A stretch of DNA of 64,000 bases from Trichomonas vaginalis G3 (lineage: Eukaryota; Parabasalia; Trichomonadida; Trichomonadidae). The stretch's first letter is position 1. Every line of letters begins with the position of its first letter. This document shows, piece after piece, positions 18,457 to 28,562 of the stretch. Below the pieces are notes generated by a model that searched no databases, was not told where the DNA came from, and saw nothing but the letters and a program-made list of their open reading frames with translations. A program made the translations under genes and the position numbers. The stretch is taken from positions 5,613,797-5,677,796 of the forward strand of contig NC_067204.1 of NCBI RefSeq assembly GCF_026262505.1, given 5' to 3'.

Positions 18457-21400
18457 TTAGATAAATACGTTGTAAACTAAATGATCAGCTTGTTCTTTGG
18501 AAATAATCACATTATCCATCTCGAAGAACAGAGAGTTCAATATCGATGTTAACTGGTATTCTTCGTTCTTGATTCTTGAGTTCCTAAGAAGTAAACCCGT
18601 GAATCGAGCATCATTGACAACTTCGAAGATTTGTTTGCCAAACTTGTTTCCGATGGCATCGAAACATCCTAATCCATTCGGTTGTTCCGTGAACAAGTTA
18701 ATAGCAAATTCGATAAGAACTTGTGGAGCACCGACCTTCAAGAAAACAAGAAGAATTGCAGAGAGATTGACTAAATTAGCACCGTAATCAAGGCGTGAGA
18801 TTTCTTCGGATTTAGATGGTTCTTTGATAACTCTGAATGCCGAAATGATCTGTTCATCTGACTTAGTTGTTGCAAGTTTCTCTAATGCTTGTGTCAAGCC
18901 GTACTTAGCGTAACATGCCAAGATAGCTGCAGCAGACAGACTTGGTTGTTGTTGCAATGGAAGTGCTGTACATGTCTCGAGATATTCAACAAGAGAACTG
19001 TTGATGTATTGTGTAATTCCTTGTGTTGTTCCTTGGTGATCTGAATATTGTTTCAGAGCAGAAACAACTAAATCTCCACATGCTGCGTTGTTGTCTCGAG
19101 CACCTAATGCGATGCCAATGAAATACAACTTGGCAGATAATTCAATAGTCATGTTGATCAAACTCAATCCTAAAATGATTGGAGTGACTAAGATTTCTTC
19201 GCAATCACGAAGTTTCTGGACTAAGTCATTTGCATAGGAACTTGGATCAACTGCAAATGCTGCTGAATAAATAATTCCTTGTGCACAAAGTAATGGAGTG
19301 TCACGTTTTTTGATATCATTTGAAAACATGTCAAACAACTTTCTTTTGATTGAACTGTTCTGGAGATTGTTGATAGCAGCGGATATGATTTCTGCAACAC
19401 ATCTAGCGGACGATGTCCACTTGTAGGTGTCTTTCAATGTCTTGAAATCTTCACTGCCATCTGTGTTGACAAATGACTGGATGATGAAATCAAAATCAAA
19501 CTGAATTCCGCTTCCTGACTGACGGAATAATTCGTGGATGATGTTCATTAATATCGGTGACATCTTCTGGAGAATGGATGTATCAAAGATAAGCCTGGAC
19601 TTGGTGCAGTTGTATATCAAAACCGCTCCTGTGCTCTCAAAATCAAACATGTGAAGTGAAATCATCGAAGTCAAAACTCCTCTCAAAAAGTCAATATGAT
19701 CTTTATCGTTGTTGTCAAGAATTTCTGTGAATTTCCTGCAGACAGATTGAGAAACGAAAGAAGGTTTAATTGCTGCCAACTGTGCAGGGATCTCTACAAA
19801 TGTTGATTCGTTCCTTTCGAAGATGATATCGACGAGAGTTTCGATGATAAAATCGTTTTGACAAAGGGATGGCCAGACATACTCAGGATAGCAGACTTGG
19901 TCTGATCCCTTCATGTTGTTGTACATTTCGATGAACTCAGAAATCAAATTCTTCGGAGGATCAGACTGGTTTGCGAAACATTTGATCCATGGAACTAAGA
20001 AATAGAAAATTGTTGGCAAAACTTTTGATTTCACGTATTTCGCGGCGTTGAAGAACTCCGACATGAAATCATTGACATTCTCCGCATTGCATGATGCCAA
20101 ATCTGTTGATATCTCTCTGACATATTTTGACAGATTATTTGGCAAAATGTCATATTGAATTTTGTCAACAGAAACATTGTGAGAAAACTGGAAAGACACG
20201 AACACAGCGTAGATCAAATCAAGAGCAGCCTTCTTCAAAGAAAGAGATGATTCAGGACCAATGATATTGATGAATGCTAAGTTAAGCATCATCCATTGCA
20301 ATGTAGATGAGTTTACATTAACACTTTGAATTGCATTGTTGATTGTTCTCGATCTAAGTGTTAATTGGTAAGCAGCATCATACATTGGAGAACTGACAGG
20401 AACTCTCATGGAATAGACAATACCACTCTTCATAGTAATGGTAAGATTGAACTCATCCATGTGCTGTTTGCTTCCCAAAGATTTTTCAAAGTCTTTAATT
20501 TGGTCGGCCATTATAACTCTTACGGGCGTGAATGGATGTCCTGCAATTTCTACATTGTCTCCGATGATTTGGAGAGAGTGTTCGTGGAGTCTTATTTTTG
20601 TTGGATCTCCATTTAACACTACGGAATAAACAGCCTGTGCTTCAGAGAATGACTCGTAAGTTGAAGGAGGAATAGATGTCGGTGTGTTTCCTAATATTCT
20701 AGTGAGTTTTGCAACGGAATCAATCACTTCAAATCTCTGTGGTTTTGTGAATAACTGCTGATTCTCTTTGACGAAAACAGCAAATTCGTTTGGAGGTTCA
20801 ATAATCAAGTACTGTTTGATGTTCTGTGTCGAAGGAGGCATTATTGCGTATGTCTGCAACATTGTCTGATTAGGAATACGACTTGGATCGAATCCTGTCA
20901 AACACAAACATACATAACACTGTTGTGATTCGTCTTTTCTCAGTGCTTTGAACAGTAACTGCGCAACAATTCTTGGATCTCTAACTGACGAAAGTTTGTT
21001 GAAATGAATGTAAATGACGCCATTTCCATCTGGAGCTGTTTTCTCGTCCTTGTAAATGGCTTCTTCAAGTTGCTGGACTTGGTCGGGTGGAAATGTCATG
21101 TTCATGAGCTCTTCGTAGCCAGATGCGCCGGCTTCATCTGATTTGAACATCTTCTTAGCAGCATTCGATGGCTGGCCCATGGCTCTGATCTTTGTGATGA
21201 ATCTCTTTGCGTTCGCGTGGTCGTCGCTCGCTGGATCGAGAGATTCGATTAATGGAGTTAAGTTTTTGAGAATTGGATAAACTTCGGAGTGGATATTAGC
21301 GATTGTTTGGGCTGCATCGATGGTAATTGGTGGTGGTTCGTGGGAAACTTGCTTCTGAACGAGACCTCGGAACATTTGATTGATGGAATCTTGTGTCCAC

Positions 21401-24400
21401 TTGGCGAGATCGTTGTAAGGAGCAAGATAAGTGTATTTGTCATCAAGTCTGCCCTTGAGAATTGAAGACATGATGACATTTGAAGTTTGCATGAGAACAT
21501 CTCTTGGTTGATCGCCAACTGGTGAGGTAATTCCAACCATTGAGACATTGGAGAAGGATGGGATGATGAAACGAAGGAAGAGGAAGGAAGATAAGATTGA
21601 ATAAGCAAATTCTCCGACTTTTTCAAACACCTTTTCGAAGATGATCTGTGAGGCGTAGGTTAATGAGTCTGGCATGGTTGTCTGGCCATCCAAAATGGCT
21701 TGGACCGTTTTCTGAAGTAATTGTCTGAAATTCTCGGTGTTGACCTCTATCGTCTGGCCTTCAGGGAGCTTTGCCGGGTTCACAATGAAGCCAACATTGT
21801 TTTCGCACGATGCAATCACTTCATCGAAAATTGGTCGCAAGGTTTGTTTCAGCCAATCCATGGCAACGAACCTCGGCCAGTGACCTACGGCTCTCGCTGG
21901 TACTTGGTTGCCTCTGAAAATGGTGTTCTTGTTCGAATCATCGATAGGTTGTAATTCGACATCGACCATTCGGGCAAAGTATTCGTACGCGCGGCCTGAG
22001 AGAAGGGCGGCTTCGAGGGCGGCCTTAGCGAAATGCTCGGCTCTGGAGTATTCGATGTTATTTCCGATAATTTCGATTAATTTCAACGAACCAGAGAAGA
22101 GAATATCTACGAGAGTGACTTCTTCTGTGACTGCTTCTGCTGTTCCGACGACTCTTATCTCTGGAACTTTGAAAACTGCAGCAACTGATGCAAGAAATGC
22201 AGTTCTAACTGAATCGGTGTTATCAAAACCCATAGAGAGACAGTGTCCGATAGCGATGGAAAGGTTCTGCTTGAGAAGGGCAGCGAGAACTGGAATAATT
22301 TGTTTGGCAGAATTTGGTTCTTTCTCCAAACGGTTCTTGATACTTGCGAAATAGAACAAGAACTGCTTTTCTGCCTCTTGGGCAGCACCTTTCGGATCTG
22401 CGATATCAACGCACTCAATAAGGGAAAGTTCATCGAGGATAAGGGCCAAAGCTTCATGAATTAAGTTGATGAAGTCTCTGGTACCTTCGTTAGATTGCGG
22501 AAGCCATGTTAAAATGGTCTTTGAAATAGAATGGCCCATCTTTGGTTCGAAAGGCTTTCCTTTCTCGTTAGCGAGCCTGACCATGGCGAGTAATGTCCTC
22601 AAACAGATCAATTTTGTGGATTCTCCCTGAGTAACATCGCATAATGAGACAATCTTCTTTCCTAGCTGGCCAAAGATACCCTGGTTGATCATTTCCGGTG
22701 TCCAGTAGATGATCTGTGAGCAAACACCACGAATAAGGTTAAGAATATTGTTCAAGAAAATAATATTTTTCTGATTCATGTTGAAAGTACCATCGTTATT
22801 TGAGAATTGTCTGAAATATCCCAAAAGGATGGTCATCAGAGGGTTGTAGTGACGTGGAGCCAGGCATGTCGGAATTGCAGACGTTGCAATTTGTCCGATA
22901 TCGCTATCGTTCTGTAGAAATACCTTCATTTGGTTGAACAAGTGAATTGTTTGGTCAAAAACGATAGAAAAGATCATCGAAATTACAGAAATGAATTCTG
23001 CGTCCAAATCAAAGCCTGTAGTATCTAATTCGAGTTCAGGAGGCTGTACTAATGTAATATTCGCATCGAGTTTCTTGCAAATTGCCATGAAATAGCTGAA
23101 AAGTGCGTTATACACCAAATTAATACCAGGAGTTGGGTTTGGAACGGTCTTGAGGATGTTGCAGACACCGATTGGTATCTTCTTTGGATCCTTCTTATCA
23201 CGAGCGTCCGAAACCAAACGTTGATAATCATCAACTGGCATTTTCGAGGAAAGTAAATCGGGAGCGACGTGTACGATTTCGACGAGTGTATACATCATGC
23301 TAATACCGATCGAAATGATGTTCCTCTTTGAAGAAGCGAAGAACATTAAAGCAAATGTTTCCAATTCTTGCAAAAGAGGCAAAAGAAGCTTAGCAAGCTG
23401 TTCTGTAATATTCGCTTCCTGTTGGAAGATTTGAAGTAACGATTCGGATATAGCGTGGATGATTTCTGGTATGTGCATATCGAAATAAGCAGGTTTATAC
23501 ATGCCCAATGTAGTATAGCGTTTGAGTAAGAACGAAATGAATCTCTTGTAGATGAGGAGTGTAACCTCGTCGAGTACTGATTCCTGTGTAAATTCTGTAT
23601 TGAAAAATGCGACGTAAGAAAATTGTTGGTTGACCTCTGGATACTTGGCCACGTAAGAGAATAATATCTCACAGATGTCAGGATCCGAGAAAATGGCGGT
23701 TCTCATGAAGAAAGGATAAGCTTGGAAGCCTGTGATGATATGTGGGAGTAATGAAGTGGATTTCGGATCGGGGATTGGTTTTCTGATAATCTCCAAGGTC
23801 TGCGGGATAAGGCTTTGTATGAAACCTTTCGAGAAATCAGGGAATGGATTGGCCGTCTTACAAAACCTCTTAATTATGAGAGCCATTGTAAGAGAATGGT
23901 TGTTATCATGCTGTGTGATATATTGGATGACATCTTTTGTGAAGAACTGTGGGTTATTGAAGAGAATTGCGATTGGGAAGAAAATCTTCTGAACTTTAGC
24001 GAAATCTCCGGGTTGATCCGGTAAACTTGTGAAGTTATTCTTCACGAAGTTGGGGAATTGGAGATGTAAGAAGCGTAAAATGATTTTATGAGCTGATGAA
24101 ACTGCAAATGCATGGAAATAGACTAAAATAGACTGTATTGTAGCGTTGGATAATTTTGATTCTTTCTGGGCATAGAAATCTTTGTATCTTTGGATGAAAT
24201 CTAAGCGAGGAATTGTTTCTCCGGAAGAAAGTTGAGAGTTTGGAAGAAGAATGGAAAGAGCTGCAATTGCTGGCCATGCAAAGGGATTATTTGAGGTATT
24301 CCATGAGGAAATCTGGCCTTGAATTGAAGCCGCCAACATAATATCACTTCTGAGTGTAAGGAAATCGGAAAATGCGACTGGATCGCGCTGGAAGGCAGCA

Positions 24401-25086
24401 AGTAATGTCGATGCCATCATCTGGCAGAATGGTTCTCTGTATTTATCGGTAATAAGGTTAACGTTGGAAGCAATAGGCTTTAAGAAGTTGATAACGTGAT
24501 CAATGGAAGCAGGCATATACTTCCATGGTTTAAGGCTGATCTGTATTACCTTAAGCGATGCACCTGCGACGATATCAGATTGATATGCGTTTAAAAAGTA
24601 GGTATAAATCAAAGAACTGTGAGAGCCGATCGCAGATAAAAATGACTTAAACGTTTTTTGAACGAATGTTGTATAAATATCAAAGTCATTACCGAAAATT
24701 ATTGTTGATTGGGAAATAATTTGACGTCCGAGCATTTCATCTGCAACTTCTTCACCAGGAGAAATTGGACGACTGTTAATGCATGAAGCAGCAAGAGTAT
24801 AATAAATACAAAGTCGATTTATAACAGGGAACGGAAGTCCGCTTGTTTTCTTTTTCAAAATGCCATCGGTAGTATTAAATATAAGCTTCAGAGCACCGAT
24901 AATACGATTTGCACTGAAACGGTGCATCAAAATTAATTCTTTCTTTGCAAATTTATCGAGAAATCGATGTGGAGCATATACTTTGGATTCGATAGCTTCA
25001 TAGGCGGTAACTGGATGGTCATTTATAACCTTTTCTATTTTCGTTGTAAGTTGCTGGAACAAGTTAGGTTCCGAACTTTCCGCCAT
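18457..25086 (-). CDS. Neurofibromin-like Ras GTPase-activating protein, array copy 1
   Basis: 2209 aa, somewhat shorter than human NF1 (about 2820) or yeast Ira (about 2940-3080). RasGAPs speed GTP hydrolysis by Ras and switch it off. The catalytic domain covers about residues 990-1240. TIFRGN holds the arginine finger R1058 (NF1 TLFRGN, R1276), and FLFLRFIIPSF holds the FLR arginine R1172 (NF1 R1391). The two are 114 residues apart, against 115 in NF1. The family's FLRFINPA asparagine is isoleucine here. A Sec14-like stretch (about 1350-1440, GVIYIHFNKLSS) and a PH-like stretch (about 1480-1580) follow, as in NF1. The rest is helical-repeat sequence. The ATG is preceded by an initiator TCATAAC. 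Cytosolic or membrane-peripheral by family. Confidence 0.9.
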   Translation of the reverse strand: MAESSEPNLFQQLTTKIEKVINDHPVTAYEAIESKVYAPHRFLDKFAKKELILMHRFSANRIIGALKLIFNTTDGILKKKTSGLPFPVINRLCIYYTLAASCINSRPISPGEEVADEMLGRQIISQSTIIFGNDFDIYTTFVQKTFKSFLSAIGSHSSLIYTYFLNAYQSDIVAGASLKVIQISLKPWKYMPASIDHVINFLKPIASNVNLITDKYREPFCQMMASTLLAAFQRDPVAFSDFLTLRSDIMLAASIQGQISSWNTSNNPFAWPAIAALSILLPNSQLSSGETIPRLDFIQRYKDFYAQKESKLSNATIQSILVYFHAFAVSSAHKIILRFLHLQFPNFVKNNFTSLPDQPGDFAKVQKIFFPIAILFNNPQFFTKDVIQYITQHDNNHSLTMALIIKRFCKTANPFPDFSKGFIQSLIPQTLEIIRKPIPDPKSTSLLPHIITGFQAYPFFMRTAIFSDPDICEILFSYVAKYPEVNQQFSYVAFFNTEFTQESVLDEVTLLIYKRFISFLLKRYTTLGMYKPAYFDMHIPEIIHAISESLLQIFQQEANITEQLAKLLLPLLQELETFALMFFASSKRNIISIGISMMYTLVEIVHVAPDLLSSKMPVDDYQRLVSDARDKKDPKKIPIGVCNILKTVPNPTPGINLVYNALFSYFMAICKKLDANITLVQPPELELDTTGFDLDAEFISVISMIFSIVFDQTIHLFNQMKVFLQNDSDIGQIATSAIPTCLAPRHYNPLMTILLGYFRQFSNNDGTFNMNQKNIIFLNNILNLIRGVCSQIIYWTPEMINQGIFGQLGKKIVSLCDVTQGESTKLICLRTLLAMVRLANEKGKPFEPKMGHSISKTILTWLPQSNEGTRDFINLIHEALALILDELSLIECVDIADPKGAAQEAEKQFLFYFASIKNRLEKEPNSAKQIIPVLAALLKQNLSIAIGHCLSMGFDNTDSVRTAFLASVAAVFKVPEIRVVGTAEAVTEEVTLVDILFSGSLKLIEIIGNNIEYSRAEHFAKAALEAALLSGRAYEYFARMVDVELQPIDDSNKNTIFRGNQVPARAVGHWPRFVAMDWLKQTLRPIFDEVIASCENNVGFIVNPAKLPEGQTIEVNTENFRQLLQKTVQAILDGQTTMPDSLTYASQIIFEKVFEKVGEFAYSILSSFLFLRFIIPSFSNVSMVGITSPVGDQPRDVLMQTSNVIMSSILKGRLDDKYTYLAPYNDLAKWTQDSINQMFRGLVQKQVSHEPPPITIDAAQTIANIHSEVYPILKNLTPLIESLDPASDDHANAKRFITKIRAMGQPSNAAKKMFKSDEAGASGYEELMNMTFPPDQVQQLEEAIYKDEKTAPDGNGVIYIHFNKLSSVRDPRIVAQLLFKALRKDESQQCYVCLCLTGFDPSRIPNQTMLQTYAIMPPSTQNIKQYLIIEPPNEFAVFVKENQQLFTKPQRFEVIDSVAKLTRILGNTPTSIPPSTYESFSEAQAVYSVVLNGDPTKIRLHEHSLQIIGDNVEIAGHPFTPVRVIMADQIKDFEKSLGSKQHMDEFNLTITMKSGIVYSMRVPVSSPMYDAAYQLTLRSRTINNAIQSVNVNSSTLQWMMLNLAFINIIGPESSLSLKKAALDLIYAVFVSFQFSHNVSVDKIQYDILPNNLSKYVREISTDLASCNAENVNDFMSEFFNAAKYVKSKVLPTIFYFLVPWIKCFANQSDPPKNLISEFIEMYNNMKGSDQVCYPEYVWPSLCQNDFIIETLVDIIFERNESTFVEIPAQLAAIKPSFVSQSVCRKFTEILDNNDKDHIDFLRGVLTSMISLHMFDFESTGAVLIYNCTKSRLIFDTSILQKMSPILMNIIHELFRQSGSGIQFDFDFIIQSFVNTDGSEDFKTLKDTYKWTSSARCVAEIISAAINNLQNSSIKRKLFDMFSNDIKKRDTPLLCAQGIIYSAAFAVDPSSYANDLVQKLRDCEEILVTPIILGLSLINMTIELSAKLYFIGIALGARDNNAACGDLVVSALKQYSDHQGTTQGITQYINSSLVEYLETCTALPLQQQPSLSAAAILACYAKYGLTQALEKLATTKSDEQIISAFRVIKEPSKSEEISRLDYGANLVNLSAILLVFLKVGAPQVLIEFAINLFTEQPNGLGCFDAIGNKFGKQIFEVVNDARFTGLLLRNSRIKNEEYQLTSILNSLFFEMDNVIISKEQADHLVYNVFI

Positions 25087-25088
25087 AA

Positions 25089-25095
25089 GTTATGA
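25089..25095 (-). promoter_or_regulatory. Initiator of RasGAP copy 1
   Basis: On the minus strand TTTCATAACTT directly precedes the ATG, with the TCATAAC core 3-9 nt upstream. It matches the trichomonad initiator (TCA, Y, W) and is present unchanged before copies 2, 3 and 4 (around 36035, 46995 and 57960). Each copy therefore keeps its core promoter and about 220 bp of flank. Confidence 0.55.
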
Positions 25096-25310
25096 AATTT
25101 TTTGAAGCGGTTTATGATAACTTTCATATAAAATTGATTGGGGATAACAGTAAATTGAGTATTAATTATATAATGCGGGAAACGAAATATTTCAAGCTAA
25201 TTTCAAAAATACATTAAAAGTGTCAAAAAAAATAAGCGGATAGAAATTGGATAATTAGAACGTCATGTTTATGTTAAGCATTAATAGAATTATCTGTCGA
25301 GAACGGTTTT

Positions 25311-25388
25311 TGTTATAGACCGAAAATAGATTTTTTCGGTTTTCTCTTCTGTTATAGACCGAAAATAGATTTTTTCGGTTTTCTCTTC
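25311..25388 (+). repeat. 39-bp tandem duplication of the transposon tip
   Basis: TGTTATAGACCGAAAATAG and the next 20 bases occur twice back to back (25311-25349, 25350-25388). The right end has a single copy. The same doubled tip is found at the left ends of copies 2, 3 and 4, so it predates the array. Confidence 0.9.
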
Positions 25389-26130
25389 AAATAATTGAAA
25401 GAATGATACTATTATATGTTTATTATATTATATAGCATATAATCATGCTATAGCCGAAAATTATAAGTTTTGAGAAGATTGAATATAACACAAATAAATT
25501 TGAATGTAAGTTAAATTGCTTGTTGTTTTTAATAGCTATTTAATGAGAAATCCAATATTGCAAAATTCAAATTGAATGATTGAAAGAACAGAAAAAGTCA
25601 TTCTTTTCAATTTCGAATATGTTTCATTGTATTTATAATTATATGGCAAATAAGATATTTAAACTTGATTTTTGAAGGAAAATTCACAAAATTGAATAAA
25701 TTCAAATAATTTTTATTCAAAAATAAACTAGTTATTTGAGTTTAATACTAATTATCTATTCAAACTACAAAGTTTGTAATTTAAAATATTTTGTGAGATC
25801 AGATTGAATTAATTCAAGGTTCTTTTCAATTAATATTAATGACCATATTACGCATTTTCGAACATTCTAAACCAAATATATAAAAATGGGAGACGAATGT
25901 TAAATTTGCTAGACATGGGGGAGTTGTCTGCAAAGTTTTAGCTCTTATCTCTAACAAAAAATTAATTTTTAAAAAATGACCGAATACGTTTCACAGCGAG
26001 AAAAAAATAAAAGGCAAGATAGAATTTTCTAGACATAAAGAAGTTGTTTACCGAGTTTTAGCTCTTATCTCTAACAAAAAATTAATTTTTAAAAAAATGA
26101 CCGAATACGTTTCACAGCGAGAAAAAAAAA
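25350..26130 (+). repeat. Left long terminal inverted repeat, transposon copy 1
   Basis: Reverse complement of about 27735-28517 with few differences. Its inner part holds two tandem copies of a block of about 120 bp (from about 25935 and 26055) containing GTTTTAGCTCTTATCTC and TTTCACAGCGAG. These are likely subterminal binding sites for the transposase, judging by position only. Confidence 0.85.
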
Positions 26131-26582
26131 AGGCAAGATAGAATTTTCTAGACATAAAGAAGTTGTCCACCAAGTGTCAGCTGTTACTTCTTCTCAATAC
26201 TGATATAAAATAAAAATCTTTATTATTTATTTAACCTTTATTGTTTCATTAAACTTCATTTATTTTATATTATAGTTTTATTCTTTTAGCTACTTGTAAA
26301 ATAATCTAATTTTATATCATCATTTTACCGGATTATTCTTCAGTACATCGATTGTGTATCTAAAATAATATCATTATCCTTATTCTGTTTTTTCCAAAAT
26401 TCTTTTAAATATCTTTTTTGGTTACATTACTTTATACTTTTTACTTTTATTTTTTAATTTCAAAAAAAATTTGGTGATTGTTCTATTCTGTTACAATGTG
26501 CATTATCATATTCTAATGAATTATTCATTACATACATTTAAAAAAACTTGTTAAAAATGAAATTAAAAAATTATGTTTATTA

Positions 26583-27557
26583 TTACGCTGTGAATGTGTC
26601 AACAGCGGTCATGCCTGTATCTGTATCCCATATTTGCCACAACCTTTCTGTATCTGCATTTGTGTATTTCGGTTTCAGCTGATACATTTGATTTGGCGTG
26701 TAATTTGTTCCAGTTAATGGATTAATTGGGAGATCTTCATGCGGTGTGTTATTATTGTACTCCCAAATAAAGGCAGGAATAGCCTGAATGCTTTGGCAGC
26801 GCTCCAATGTCGGCCAGAATCTCTCAATCTTCCCATTTTGGTAGGGAGAATGAGAGTCTGTATGCCGCCATTGGACGCCCCAAAGATCAAGTAGATCTTG
26901 AAAGGCGCCCCTATTTTCTGAACCGTTGTCGGTCCAGAAACAATAAGGGGCGCCAAATTCAATGAAGGCGGAAGCCGCAAAGTTCGCTGTCGTCGCTGCC
27001 AGCATATCTGGTATTTGTATACACGCTAGGACTTTGCGGCTAAAATCGTCGATTATGCCATAAATATACTGGCCACGAACACCACTAAAATAATGAACAT
27101 CTGCGTGCCAGATAAGATTGGGTGAAAGCGCCCAATATCTTACTGCTGTTTCTGGCCCGGCATGCTCTAATCGCGTCTTGGTGAAATGATTTTCTTTGAA
27201 GTATCTGCGTACTTCTCTATAAGATACATCAATTTGGTGTAATTTCAAACTTTTCCATTGTTTTGTTTGACCACAGGGAAAGGCCCAGTGGTCATGTATC
27301 ACAGCAAGAGCTTTGATTTGGTCGTAGGGATTGACCCTACGACCTTTCTTGCCTTTAGGCAATGGGATATTCTGTAAGCTAAATTGATTTTGTAAAAAAG
27401 ATTTTGAAACATCTAAATATTTGAAATCATTTGATTGAAGGGTTGGGGCGATGGGAACATGGGTGCAAGCTTCTTCCCATGTCATTTTACCTTCTTCAAT
27501 CTGATTGGAAATACCAATTAGGTAAATTCGATCGACATACCCTTTGTAAGGATTCAT
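26583..27557 (-). CDS. rve-type DDE transposase/integrase, copy 1
   Basis: 324 aa from the ATG at 27557. The catalytic core shows D in WHADVHYF (153), D in WTDNGSEN (210) and E in NGKIERFW (245). This is a DD(34)E spacing typical of retroviral-type integrase cores, IS481/IS3 transposases and Ginger elements. IDDFSRKVLA and the SPYQNGKIERFW block are classic for this fold. The N-terminal 150 residues are basic and probably bind DNA. There is no chromodomain, unlike Polinton integrases. TTCATTAGA directly before the ATG is a textbook host initiator and decides the start. The frame continues seven codons upstream to a TTG, which is unlikely in a eukaryote. Copies 2 and 3 encode the same protein. 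Confidence 0.88.
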   Translation of the reverse strand: MNPYKGYVDRIYLIGISNQIEEGKMTWEEACTHVPIAPTLQSNDFKYLDVSKSFLQNQFSLQNIPLPKGKKGRRVNPYDQIKALAVIHDHWAFPCGQTKQWKSLKLHQIDVSYREVRRYFKENHFTKTRLEHAGPETAVRYWALSPNLIWHADVHYFSGVRGQYIYGIIDDFSRKVLACIQIPDMLAATTANFAASAFIEFGAPYCFWTDNGSENRGAFQDLLDLWGVQWRHTDSHSPYQNGKIERFWPTLERCQSIQAIPAFIWEYNNNTPHEDLPINPLTGTNYTPNQMYQLKPKYTNADTERLWQIWDTDTGMTAVDTFTA

Positions 27558-27559
27558 TC

Positions 27560-27565
27560 TAATGA
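27560..27565 (-). promoter_or_regulatory. Initiator of the transposase gene
   Basis: TCATTA on the minus strand, 3-8 nt before the ATG, present in copies 1-3. It shows that the element is adapted to trichomonad transcription. Confidence 0.6.
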
Positions 27566-27734
27566 AGTACGTTAACAATCAAAATATTCTATAAGTGTCT
27601 AGTATGGAATTCAAAAGAATAAAGAAAATGATAAGGTAAATAAACGTATTATGAAATAATTTATAATTAAAATCAAAAAAAGAAAAAATAATAAGTAAAG
27701 TGACTGGAAATGAAAATGAAAATCAGTGTACAGT

Positions 27735-28517
27735 TTTTTTTTTTCTCGCTGTGAAACGTATTCGGTCATTTTTTTAAAAATTAATTTTTTGTTAGAGATA
27801 AGAGCTAAAACTCGGTAAACAACTTCTTTATGTCTAGAAAATTCTATCTTGCCTTTTATTTTTTTCTCGCTGTGAAACGTATTCGGTCATTTTTTTAAAA
27901 ATTAATTTTTTGTTAGAGATAAGAGCTAAAACTTTGCAGACAACTCCCCCATGTCTAGCAAATTTAACATTCGTCTCCCATTTTTATATATTTGGTTTAG
28001 AATGTTCGAAAATGCGTAATATGGTCATTAATATTAATTGAAAAGAACCTTGAATTAATTCAATCTGATCTCACAAAATATTTTAAATTACAAACTTTGT
28101 AGTTTGAATAGATAATTAGTATTAAACTCAAATAACTAGTTTATTTTTGAATAAAAATTATTTGAATTTATTCAATTTTGTGAATTTTCCTTCAAAAATC
28201 AAGTTTAAATATCTTATTTGCCATATAATTATAAATACAATGAAACATATTCGAAATTGAAAAGAATGACTTTTTCTGTTCTTTCAATCATTCAATTTGA
28301 ATTTTGCAATATTGGATTTCTCATTAAATAGCTATTAAAAACAACAAGCAATTTAACTTACATTCAAATTTATTTGTGTTATATTCAATCTTCTCAAAAC
28401 TTATAATTTTCGGCTATAGCATGATTATATGCTATATAATATAATAAACATATAATAGTATCATTCTTTCAATTATTTGAAGAGAAAACCGAAAAAATCT
28501 ATTTTCGGTCTATAACA
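27735..28517 (-). repeat. Right long terminal inverted repeat, transposon copy 1
   Basis: Mirror of 25350-26130, including the doubled block of about 120 bp and the terminal CTATTTTCGGTCTATAACA. It ends exactly where the next tandem unit starts (CCATAAAC at 28518). Confidence 0.85.
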
Positions 28518-28562
28518 CCATAAACTACGTAGTGAAGTTGAAGAGTGAAAGGGTCTCCTAAA

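Larger units (their letters stand above)
25311..28517 (-). mobile_element. rve-transposase DNA transposon, copy 1 (IS481EU/Ginger-like)
   Basis: About 3.2 kb. The outer tip TGTTATAGACCGAAAATAG at 25350 is mirrored by CTATTTTCGGTCTATAACA ending at 28517. The left tip is duplicated in tandem (39 bp, from 25311). Inverted repeats run about 780 bp inward and enclose one transposase gene. Flanks (GGTTTT left, CCATAAAC right) show no target duplication, which fits an element formed by recombination between two insertions. Eukaryotic elements with bacterial IS481/IS3-like transposases are known from Trichomonas. Assignment to that group rests on the protein motif pattern as I recall it. Confidence 0.75.

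Noticed and set aside
18497-24401. Many open frames of 60-150 codons on both strands inside RasGAP, repeated in every unit
   Set aside because: They overlap the long RasGAP frame, have no initiator or domain, and repeat only because the unit repeats.
2825-25086. TOR and RasGAP as a functional gene cluster
   Set aside because: They are about 9 kb apart on opposite strands with unrelated genes between, so proximity alone is not evidence.
27558-27578. Seven extra codons at the transposase start (TTG start)
   Set aside because: Non-ATG start in a eukaryote; the ATG at 27557 has the initiator directly before it.
25311-28517. Bacterial insertion sequence contamination
   Set aside because: The transposase resembles bacterial IS families but has a trichomonad initiator, AT-rich flanks, and lies between copies of a eukaryotic gene.
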